DNA of 8,842 nt from Candidatus Saccharimonadota bacterium. Lineage in GTDB: Bacteria; Eremiobacterota; Xenobia; Xenobiales; Xenobiaceae. The notes beneath the pieces are model-generated. The model had not been told where the DNA came from, searched no databases, and saw nothing but the letters and a program-made list of their open reading frames with translations. How positions within the stretch are numbered: position 1 is the stretch's first letter; each line of letters opens with the position of its first letter. The position numbers were made by a program, and so were the translations under genes. The stretch is taken from positions 1 to 8,842 of the forward strand of contig SFMI01000067.1 of the NCBI GenBank assembly GCA_004554425.1. The letters run 5' to 3'. Positions 1-5,387 of the stretch are shown one piece after another.

Positions 1-333
1 TACGCCTATAGCAAGCTCCAGGCATAGAAAAGCCTTACGCTTTGCTATAGGCTAAACTCCGCTAAAAATGTGCCGAAACGGAGCCTTTCAGTGTTTGTAA
101 GCTCGTCCAAAGCTTCGACATGGTTGGCCGGCGTCTGCTTCGCCTAACGGCTACGCAGCCATACCGGCCAACTGCCGAAAGCTAAGTCCTCGCCTGGTTC
201 GTTGTGTACAGCGCTTTAAGGTTGCGCAACACAGTTACACGCGTATTTTTTACCAACAGGCGGGCCGTACACTAATTAGCGTCTCTAAGCTAAAAAACTA
301 CGCAACAGGCAAACAAGTGCAGATTTTATACGC
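1..333. other. gene-free, highly structured stretch; candidate non-coding RNA, unidentified
   Basis: No convincing reading frame is present, but the stretch is dense with complementary arms: 4-14 with 42-52 (11 bp, perfect), 57-61 with 79-83, 99-103 with 111-115, 121-131 with 164-174 (11 positions including two G-T pairs), 189-196 with 257-264 (8 bp, one G-T pair), and 203-207 with 229-233 stacked on 211-214 with 224-227. Within 121-174 a second hairpin stacks symmetrically (CTGC, then GCC-taac-GGC, then GCAG). Nested arms of this size suggest a structured RNA rather than a spacer. The strand is undecided. On the minus strand a TTCATA-17-TATAAA promoter (348-353, 325-330) could transcribe leftwards out of the window. 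I looked for tmRNA, RNase P, 6S and SRP RNA hallmarks on both strands and found none. Confidence 0.35.
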
Positions 334-365
334 TTGACATTTTGTGTTATGAATGTTGGTACTAA
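334..365 (+). promoter_or_regulatory. weak candidate promoter for the TPR gene
   Basis: A perfect -35 hexamer TTGACA lies at 334-339. The best -10 match is TACTAA at 360-365, preceded by TGG (extended -10 style), but the 20-base spacer is longer than usual. If used, transcription would start near 372 and give a leader of about 120 nt. The -35 is certain as a string; its use is inferred. Confidence 0.3.
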
Positions 366-430
366 ATTTACAACCTTGTTGATAAGTTCGTTATATCCAA
401 TTCTTAGGCAGGCTTTTTCTTAATAAAGGC

Positions 431-475
431 AAAAACTTGTAACGGCGCAATTCTCCGGATTTGTGCAAGTTTTTT
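431..475 (+). terminator. terminator-like hairpin directly upstream of the TPR gene (attenuator candidate)
   Basis: AAAAACTTG at 431-439 is complementary to CAAGTTTTT at 466-474. The stem extends inward by a G-T and an A-T pair, with a small CGG/CCG stem (443-445 with 455-457) inside, and is followed by a run of six T ending at 475. The T-run ends only 19 bases before the ATG at 495, and no gene on this strand lies immediately upstream. It either ends a short RNA begun near 372 or attenuates the TPR message. The stem is interrupted and only moderately strong. Confidence 0.45.
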
Positions 476-494
476 ATGTTTTGGATTTTTTTAC

Positions 495-1334
495 ATGGCA
501 GCTGGAGCAGCTCAACAAAAAAACGGTATCGACACTTGGCAAGGAAGCAAATTATATAACCATTACACTTATACAAGTCCTGAGGAGGCTTCTGAAAGCG
601 GCTCAAACTTAGCTAAAGCTGATCTTATGTTTTTGGAAGGCAATTTTGAGCAAGCTCTATCTTTTTATAATAAAGCTTCCCAAGAAGAGGAAGAAAAAAG
701 CAAAATATTAGGTTTACGTGGTTTTATTCATTGCCATTTAGTTCAGGGCAACCTCGATAAAGCGGTATGTTACGGTGAAAGCTATATGAAGCTTTTTCCC
801 AATTTGGATAAAGCGGAAAGCACTTGGCTTTATGCTCTGGCTTGCAATTTGAAAAAGGACAATGTCAATAAGCTTAAAGAAGCCATAAAAACTGTTTATA
901 GTTCAGAGAAAGTAGCGCGAAATAGCCAGGATCCCATCTATATGATGGAGCGTATTTTTGTTTTATATAAAGCCAATTTGCTCAACGAGGCCACCAGAGC
1001 TACAGAAGATTGGAAAGGCTACTTTGGCAATGATTTAAACATGTGTCAGCGTATGGGCGAAATGTTCTATATGTTGCAACGTTATAACAAGGCTTTTGAC
1101 TTTTTACAAATTGCTGTGCAGCGTGGAGTAAATAGAGCTCGTTTGTGGTATTTGCATGCTCTGTCGGCAGCAGCTAACAAAAATTTTGATATAGCCGAGC
1201 GCTCGGTAGAAAAAGCCGCTCGTTTAAATTGTCCTTTGCCTTTTATGGAAAATTTGGCTTCTGAAGTGAAACGTTTAAAAAGACAGGCTAACGGTGGCTT
1301 TTTTGACTTTATTAAAAATATGTTCATGCCTTAA
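495..1334 (+). CDS. TPR-repeat protein of unknown function
   Basis: This is a 279-residue soluble protein with no signal peptide or membrane helix. Tetratricopeptide-type helix pairs are visible at about 38-68 (A..LFLEGNFEQALSFYNKA type), 72-101 (LRGFIHCHLVQGNLDKAVCY), and again near 186-245 (MFYMLQRYNKAFDFLQIAV, then AANKNFDIAERSVEKAARLN). Between them is a helical stretch with less regular spacing. The N-terminal 37 residues look disordered. The C-terminus ends in a short hydrophobic, aromatic patch (GGFFDFIKNMFMP) that could dock to a partner or a membrane. TPR arrays are protein-protein scaffolds, so partner and process cannot be named. The ATG at 495 has only a weak upstream GGA at 483-485 as a ribosome binding site. 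The gene stands alone: a terminator-like hairpin precedes it, and it converges on metK across the terminator at 1395-1438. Confidence 0.88.
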   Translation: MAAGAAQQKNGIDTWQGSKLYNHYTYTSPEEASESGSNLAKADLMFLEGNFEQALSFYNKASQEEEEKSKILGLRGFIHCHLVQGNLDKAVCYGESYMKLFPNLDKAESTWLYALACNLKKDNVNKLKEAIKTVYSSEKVARNSQDPIYMMERIFVLYKANLLNEATRATEDWKGYFGNDLNMCQRMGEMFYMLQRYNKAFDFLQIAVQRGVNRARLWYLHALSAAANKNFDIAERSVEKAARLNCPLPFMENLASEVKRLKRQANGGFFDFIKNMFMP

Positions 1335-1394
1335 AGGCGGTGAATTACTTCTGGGTTTGCTAGTCGTAGCGCTAATATCGGTTAAGTATTAACA

Positions 1395-1438
1395 AAAAAG
1401 CCCTTCCTCTTTTGGAAATTGAAGAGGAGGGGCTTTTT
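1395..1438. terminator. bidirectional intrinsic terminator between the TPR gene and metK
   Basis: AAAAAGCCCTTCCTCTT (1395-1411) pairs with AAGAGGAGGGGCTTTTT (1422-1438) over 17 positions with a single G-T wobble, around a 10-base loop. An A-run precedes the stem and a T-run follows it, so it works on both strands. It serves the TPR gene (stop at 1334) and metK (stop at 1482), which converge here. Confidence 0.92.
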
Positions 1439-1481
1439 ATCTCTTGGCAAGTTGTGTTAATTAGCAACTACTTTTCGATAA

Positions 1482-2705
1482 TTATTTTTTCAACTCGGCA
1501 GCTTGCTCGCGCAAAGTTTCAGCTTTATCAGTCTTTTCCCAAGTGGCGCCGGGAAGGGCGCGGCCGAAGTGACCGTAAGCAGCCAAAGCTTTGTAAATAG
1601 GACGACGCAATTTGAGTTTGCGAATGATAGCACCGGGACGCAAATCGAAGTTCTTGCGCACTAAGGCAATAATGTCGGAGACGGGGATCGTTTCGGTGCC
1701 GAAAGTATCGACAGAAACGCTCACAGGCTCAGCTACGCCAATAGCGTAAGCGAGAGCAACTTCGCATCTGGAAGCCAAACCAGCAGCCACGATATTCTTA
1801 GCTACGTAACGAGCGGCGTAGCAAGCAGAGCGGTCTACTTTCGTCGGATCTTTGCCGGAGAAGGCGCCGCCGCCATGAGCAGCCATACCGCCGTAGGTAT
1901 CGACGATAATTTTACGTCCGGTTAAACCAGTGTCGCCTTGAGGGCCGCCGATAACGAAACGACCGGTGGGGTTGACCAAAATGCGAGGAGAGACGATCTT
2001 GTCGCCTTCCTTCTTAATGAACTGAGCGGGCACGATAGGAAGGATCACGTGCTCGATCATATCTTTGCGAATTTGCTCTAAGGAGACATCGGGATCGTGC
2101 TGAGTAGAAATGACGATAGTGTCGATAGCTACGGGCTTACCGTTTTCATAGCGAACGGTTACTTGGGTTTTACCGTCGGGACGGAGGTAACTCAAAACGT
2201 TGGTCTTGCGAACCTTAGCTAACTGGAAAGCCAAAGCGTGAGAGAGCTGGATAGGCAAGGGCATAAGCTCAGGAGTTTCGTCGCAAGCATAGCCGAACAT
2301 CATACCTTGGTCGCCGGCGCCTACGGCGTCTTCTTCCTCGGCCTTATCTTTTTCGTCGCGTACTTCCAAAGCGCAGTCTACACCCTGAGCAATGTCGGGA
2401 GATTGACCGTCGATGGAAATGAGCACGCCGCAGCTGCGTCCGTCAATACCGTAATCGGGGCAATCGTAGCCAATTTCGACTAAGGTTTTGCGTACGATGT
2501 CAGCGATATCGATGTAGGCTGAAGAAGTGATCTGACCGGCAATGTGAGCGCAACCGGTGTGAAGGAAAGTCTCGCAAGCGACACGAGACTGAGGATCTTC
2601 AGCTAAGAAAGCATCCAAAATAGCATCAGAAATCTGATCGGCCACCTTGTCAGGATGTCCCTCAGTTACAGATTCTGAGGTAAAAAGTTCGTAGTTATTA
2701 GCCAA
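1482..2705 (-). CDS. metK: S-adenosylmethionine synthetase (methionine adenosyltransferase)
   Basis: MetK makes S-adenosylmethionine from methionine and ATP, releasing phosphate and diphosphate, in the cytosol as a tetramer needing Mg2+ and K+. The 407-residue product is near the usual bacterial length. Diagnostic motifs are all present: TEGHPDK at 14-20 (catalytic His17 and metal-binding Asp19), signature 1 GAGDQGMMFGY at 129-139, and signature 2 GGGAFSGKDPTKVDRS at 278-293 (phosphate-loop and K+ site residues). The C-terminal domain with RPGAIIRKLKL and the YGHFGR segment is complete. The start is TTG: family alignments begin right here, AGGAG lies 10 bases upstream at 2716-2720, and an in-frame stop further upstream leaves no ATG to choose. 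An insertion rich in Glu, Lys and Asp (117-127) precedes signature 1, as in many homologues. It is transcribed alone or from its own leader (2706-2893), separated from the NHL gene by a weak terminator. Confidence 0.98.
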   Translation of the reverse strand: MANNYELFTSESVTEGHPDKVADQISDAILDAFLAEDPQSRVACETFLHTGCAHIAGQITSSAYIDIADIVRKTLVEIGYDCPDYGIDGRSCGVLISIDGQSPDIAQGVDCALEVRDEKDKAEEEDAVGAGDQGMMFGYACDETPELMPLPIQLSHALAFQLAKVRKTNVLSYLRPDGKTQVTVRYENGKPVAIDTIVISTQHDPDVSLEQIRKDMIEHVILPIVPAQFIKKEGDKIVSPRILVNPTGRFVIGGPQGDTGLTGRKIIVDTYGGMAAHGGGAFSGKDPTKVDRSACYAARYVAKNIVAAGLASRCEVALAYAIGVAEPVSVSVDTFGTETIPVSDIIALVRKNFDLRPGAIIRKLKLRRPIYKALAAYGHFGRALPGATWEKTDKAETLREQAAELKK

Positions 2706-2893
2706 AATAAATAAGCTCCTTAATTGATTAACAGCTTAAATTTTTAAGCTGCCATACACACCGCCGACTTAAACTTCTGAGGGGTAAAGCAACAAAATCG
2801 GCTTTCTGTTTTTAGGCACACAACTTTGAGGGGGAAGGAGCGCCGCCTAAATTACAACTAATGGAGTGACGCGAGTTGCGCCACTCCACTTAG
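2706..2893 (-). promoter_or_regulatory. structured metK leader, candidate cis-regulatory RNA
   Basis: Reading the minus strand 5' to 3', four stem-loops follow each other. P1: CTAAGTGGAGTG with CACTCCATTAG (2893-2858, one bulged base, plus an inner GCG/CGC stem). P2: TTTAGGC with GCCTAAA (2851-2845 with 2817-2811). P3: GCCGA with TCGGC (2802-2798 with 2767-2763). P4: CAGCTTAAA with TTTAAGCTG (2749-2741 with 2738-2730). P2 and P3 each expose nearly the same loop motif, CCCCTCAAAGTT and CCCCTCAGAAGTT. The TAAGCT of the right P4 arm is also complementary to AGCTTA, which overlaps the end of the Shine-Dalgarno at 2712-2717, so the P4 hairpin and Shine-Dalgarno masking exclude each other. The metK context makes SAM or methionine sensing the natural guess, but no known SAM-riboswitch core is recognisable. 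I could not place a convincing promoter. Confidence 0.5.
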
Positions 2894-2898
2894 CCTAC

Positions 2899-2936
2899 AA
2901 AAAAATCTGTTATCGACAGCTACATTCTAGCAGATT
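2899..2936 (-). terminator. probable terminator after the NHL-repeat gene
   Basis: On the minus strand AATCTG (2936-2931) pairs with CAGATT (2909-2904), running into seven T (2905-2899). A small GCTA/TAGC hairpin sits inside. It lies 26 bases beyond the NHL stop codon. The 6-bp outer stem is short, so termination may be partial and some NHL transcripts could read into metK. Confidence 0.5.
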
Positions 2937-2962
2937 GAGACCACCTTGACCAGGGGCTTTTG

Positions 2963-4222
2963 CTATAAAGTGTCTGTCAGGGAATTGTATTCCGCCTTTT
3001 TAGCTTTGTCCTGCTTATCAGCAGCAGAAGTTTTCTCAGATTTTTCCTTATCCTTATCGTCGGAAGTTTGAGAATCGGAATTTCCAGCCGCACTGTCGCG
3101 CAAATTTTTAGGCTCTTGATTGTCTACAGAATCTTTGTTCTTTTTGCTTTCGGCTTTGGAAGAATTGCCATCGGAGCTAAATTCGTCAAGCATAGAATCT
3201 CCACCGCCTTCGCTTCTATTTTGATACTTGGCAGTAGGATAGGGAGCAGGCTTTGGACCGTACAAATGGATAGGATCGCGCTGGTGGATAATCTGGATAC
3301 GGTTGCTGCCAGCGTCGGCCACATAGAACATTTGGCCTAAGCCTTCGGAAATTTGTTGCGGATGATGCAAAGCAGCATTTTCGCTACCACCCACGCCCCA
3401 CTCGGTAATGAAGACGCCGTTGCCAGTAAACTTTTGGATGCGGTTGTTGCCAGTATCGGATACCAATACGCTGCCATCGTACATAACCAGAACGTCGGTA
3501 GGCTTGTCAAATTCGCCGGGGCCTTTGCCGGGAAGTCCCCATTTAAGCAAAAGCTCTCCATCGGCGTTAAATTTCAAAATTTGATTGGACTTGGTGTTGG
3601 CTACGTAAATTTCGTCGTTGACATTTAAATCCAATCCCCAAGGCTGATTTAAATTGAGTGAACCGTTGTTTTCCAAAGCAGAAACAAATTCGCCCTTAGG
3701 GTTGAAAAGTTGCAAACGATTATTGCGGGCGTCAGTTACCCACATATAGCCTTCGCTATCGAAAGCAATGCCAATAGGAGCGGCAAATTGGCCTTCTCCT
3801 TGGCCTAAAGAACCGACCTCGCCGAGATATTCGCCCTGAGTAGTAAAGTGAAGCAAGCGGTTGTTGCCGGTATCGGATACCCAAATAGTGTTATCTGGGG
3901 CTAATTTGATGCGCAAAGGCTCGCGCAATTGAGCGTCGCCGGAGCCTTGAGAACCCCAAACGTCGATAAGTTTGCCTTGAGGATCAAAGCGCTGAATGCG
4001 GCAATTTCTAGTATCTAAAGCGTAAATGTTGCCGCTGGCGTCGACGGTAACTCCGGTGGGTTCGTTTAATTCACCAGCTCCTTTACCGGCTACACCTGTA
4101 CCGATAGTTCTTTCAAATGAGGGGGGAAGCTCGTTCTGAGTGTAATACCAAACTAGGGCTGCTGCCCCGCCTAAAAATAGCACAAAGACGAACGTCCATA
4201 TCAAAAGGCGATAACTGCGCAC
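2963..4222 (-). CDS. membrane-anchored NHL-repeat beta-propeller protein
   Basis: This 419-residue protein has one N-terminal membrane helix (about 6-27, after a short Arg-containing head), so the rest should lie outside the cytoplasmic membrane. Six NHL repeats follow at about 52-81, 101-131, 148-178, 193-222, 240-269 and 287-313. Each has the family pattern P.GI..D..G.IYV.DT.NNRIQ.F...G, and together they close a six-bladed beta-propeller. From about 331 to the end comes a low-complexity tail rich in Ser, Lys, Asp, Glu and Asn, probably disordered. NHL propellers bind proteins, RNA or glycans; here the ligand is unknown. The GTG start is supported by GGAG six bases upstream (about 4229-4232), and the hydrophobic helix begins right after it. 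The helix has no clear signal-peptidase site, so I favour an anchor over a cleaved signal. Downstream lies metK, about 260 bases away, with no evident functional link. Confidence 0.9.
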   Translation of the reverse strand: MRSYRLLIWTFVFVLFLGGAAALVWYYTQNELPPSFERTIGTGVAGKGAGELNEPTGVTVDASGNIYALDTRNCRIQRFDPQGKLIDVWGSQGSGDAQLREPLRIKLAPDNTIWVSDTGNNRLLHFTTQGEYLGEVGSLGQGEGQFAAPIGIAFDSEGYMWVTDARNNRLQLFNPKGEFVSALENNGSLNLNQPWGLDLNVNDEIYVANTKSNQILKFNADGELLLKWGLPGKGPGEFDKPTDVLVMYDGSVLVSDTGNNRIQKFTGNGVFITEWGVGGSENAALHHPQQISEGLGQMFYVADAGSNRIQIIHQRDPIHLYGPKPAPYPTAKYQNRSEGGGDSMLDEFSSDGNSSKAESKKNKDSVDNQEPKNLRDSAAGNSDSQTSDDKDKEKSEKTSAADKQDKAKKAEYNSLTDTL

Positions 4223-4556
4223 GATAAACTCCGAAATATTATGCTGTAGATTTTTGCTCTGACTTGAGCTAGCTTTTTACGCCCGAAATTGCCAGAAACA
4301 AAAGCCCAAACCTTCTCAATAAGGCTCAAATTCCTTTCTTTTTTGCGAGTTGTCTTCCTTCCTTGAAGGGGCGGGCCCCCCAAGGCCAACTGGGATTATT
4401 GAGCGATAGTGCTTCGCATAATTGGTATGCTTATTGAACCTTTTAAAGGCGTTTTTTTTCTATAAAGTGTGTTTGAACATAAAAGTTACTATGTGTTGTA
4501 TATAAAACCTAGGTAAAAATAGTAAAAAAATATTATGTTTGTATATGCATTTAATA
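4223..4556. other. divergent intergenic region between the NHL gene and the glycogen-binding gene
   Basis: No coding signal is seen here. A compact GC-rich hairpin occupies 4361-4385 (CCTTG with CAAGG, GGGG with CCCC, a two-base bulge), without a T-run. A small palindrome CCTTTTAAAGG at 4438-4448 is followed by eight T (4452-4459), which could act as a weak plus-strand terminator, though no plus-strand gene precedes it. The stretch 4460-4556 is very AT-rich. The NHL gene's promoter should lie near 4240-4290, but only a poor -10 (CATAAT on the minus strand) is visible. Confidence 0.4.
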
Positions 4557-4585
4557 TTGACAGCTTGTCCTTTAATTATTAGAAT
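4557..4585 (+). promoter_or_regulatory. near-consensus promoter of the glycogen-binding-domain gene
   Basis: A perfect TTGACA at 4557-4562, a 17-base spacer, and TAGAAT at 4580-4585 (one mismatch to TATAAT) make a textbook housekeeping-sigma promoter in an AT-rich setting. The start of transcription would fall near 4592, exactly where the folded leader begins, about 135 nt before the start codon. Confidence 0.75.
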
Positions 4586-4589
4586 ATGG

Positions 4590-4701
4590 CAGGCAGAATG
4601 CGCTGTTTGTACTTTCACACCGTCTAGTTTGGGTGGGGCAGATGAAGGTACAACTAATAAATTTTGCCTGGCTGTCCGTAGTTTGGGGGAGAGTTGGCAG
4701 C
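4590..4701 (+). promoter_or_regulatory. folded 5' leader of the glycogen-binding gene, riboswitch-like
   Basis: Long-range complementarity is extensive. CAGGCAGAAT (4590-4599) pairs with ATTTTGCCTG (4661-4670), 10 bp with one G-T. Inside it, TTGTACTTTCA (4607-4617) pairs with TGAAGGTACAA (4643-4653), 11 bp with one G-T, capped by CACC (4618-4621) with GGTG (4632-4635). Directly abutting the first stem, GCTGtCC (4671-4677) pairs with GGCAGC (4696-4701). The Shine-Dalgarno GGAG (4713-4716) comes 11 bases after the last stem. A good promoter, a compact fold and then a ribosome binding site is the layout of a riboswitch or protein-bound leader. It does not match any class I can recall. Confidence 0.5.
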
Positions 4702-4727
4702 TTTGGTAAAGCGGAGTATAAGTAGAA

Positions 4728-5057
4728 ATGTCTATAACGAAGAATGCCACCAAAACCGGCACCAAGAGCAGAGTTACTTTTAAGTTGAGTAGTGAGAAGG
4801 CCGGCGATTTTAACGCTCGTCGTGTTGTGGTGGTGGGCGATTTCTGCGATTGGAAGGTTGAGCAAGGCAAAGAGATGTCTATTCTGAAAGACGGATCTTT
4901 CAGTGCTACCATTACCTTAGACGCCGGTAAGAGTTATCAATTTAAATATGTAGTCAATCCTGGTGAGAGTGATTGTCGCTGGGAAAATGATGAACGCCCC
5001 GATAATTGGGTGACCGACAGCAACGGTAATAGCAATTCTTTAGTAGTGATCGACTAG
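4728..5057 (+). CDS. stand-alone glycogen-binding (isoamylase early-set / CBM48, AMPK-beta-like) domain protein
   Basis: The whole 109-residue product is one early-set immunoglobulin-like domain of the CBM48 type. VVVVGDFCDW at 33-42 matches the family's VGDFN.W core, with Trp42 at a sugar-stacking position. GSFSATITL (56-64) and YQFKYVV (70-76) are the central strands. Trp85 in CRWENDE and Asn103 in NSNSLVVI complete the usual ligand-facing set. The domain normally sits at the front of glycogen branching and debranching enzymes or in AMPK beta subunits. Here there is no catalytic domain, no signal peptide and no membrane segment, so it is probably a cytosolic adaptor to glycogen or another alpha-glucan; that role is inferred. 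The N-terminal 25 residues are basic and polar. The ATG has GGAG 11 bases upstream. It is a single-gene transcription unit with its own promoter and folded leader. Confidence 0.9.
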   Translation: MSITKNATKTGTKSRVTFKLSSEKAGDFNARRVVVVGDFCDWKVEQGKEMSILKDGSFSATITLDAGKSYQFKYVVNPGESDCRWENDERPDNWVTDSNGNSNSLVVID

Positions 5058-5267
5058 AGTTTGCTACAGAATTAGCAAGAATAAACGTTTGGACTGGATA
5101 GCATAAATGCTAATTTAGTCTGGGCGCAAGTTTGTTTGAATGTCCAAATAAAAAGTTCGATAAGTGAGGCAGATTTGAGGCTGTCCGCGGCAAACACTTG
5201 TCGGCGTTTGGGTTCTGCAGTTCTTTTCAAAAAGCTTCCGAGGCTGCAGAAATTTAGATCTTCAGAC
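5058..5267 (+). other. hairpin-rich 3' region after the glycogen-binding gene, possible structured RNA
   Basis: No gene is seen here. Several inverted repeats occur: TTGCT/AGCAA (5061-5065 with 5073-5077), TTTGGAC/GTCCAAA (5088-5094 with 5142-5148) enclosing TAGCA/TGCTA (5098-5102 with 5107-5111), CAAAC/GTTTG (5191-5195 with 5206-5210), and TTCTGCAG/CTGCAGAA (5213-5220 with 5244-5251). The strong terminator at 5268-5307 follows directly. Transcripts from the upstream gene would carry this as a 3' untranslated region of about 250 nt; it might also be processed or transcribed as a separate RNA. No internal promoter is evident. Confidence 0.3.
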
Positions 5268-5307
5268 AAAAAAGAGAGCCACGCAAATATATTTGCTTGG
5301 CTCTTTT
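5268..5307. terminator. bidirectional intrinsic terminator between the glycogen-binding and M23-type genes
   Basis: A perfect 14-base palindrome GCAAATATATTTGC (5283-5296) is extended, past one mismatch, by GAGAGCCA (5274-5281) with TGGCTCTT (5298-5305), one G-T pair. An A-run (5268-5273) lies on the left and T-runs on the right (5304-5307, and again 5313-5318). It can stop both the plus-strand transcript and the minus-strand M23 transcript, whose stop codon is at 5388. Confidence 0.9.
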
Positions 5308-5387
5308 CGTTTATTTTTCGCGTCAGCGATCTTTTGAGTATGGCTATGGCCGACTTATACGTAAGCCGCAAACTTAACATACAGGCA

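Noticed and set aside
1..333. tmRNA, RNase P RNA, 6S or SRP RNA
   Set aside because: No tag-peptide frame with a typical ending, no tRNA-like acceptor end, no GAGGAAAGTCC-type RNase P core and no SRP tetraloop region could be found on either strand.
2706..2962. A known SAM riboswitch upstream of metK
   Set aside because: The conserved cores of the classes I know (for example the SAM-I GAGGGA and GATGAAGC elements) are not found on the minus strand; only structure and gene context remain.
2963..4470. Exact 11-base repeat CTATAAAGTGT at 2963-2973 and 4460-4470
   Set aside because: Repeats of this length are expected several times by chance in a window of this size, and the two sites have no shared context.
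4460..4912. 150-residue minus-strand open frame antisense to the glycogen-binding gene and its promoter
   Set aside because: It runs across a near-consensus plus-strand promoter, a folded leader and a well-supported gene, has no ribosome binding site, and shows no recognisable domain.
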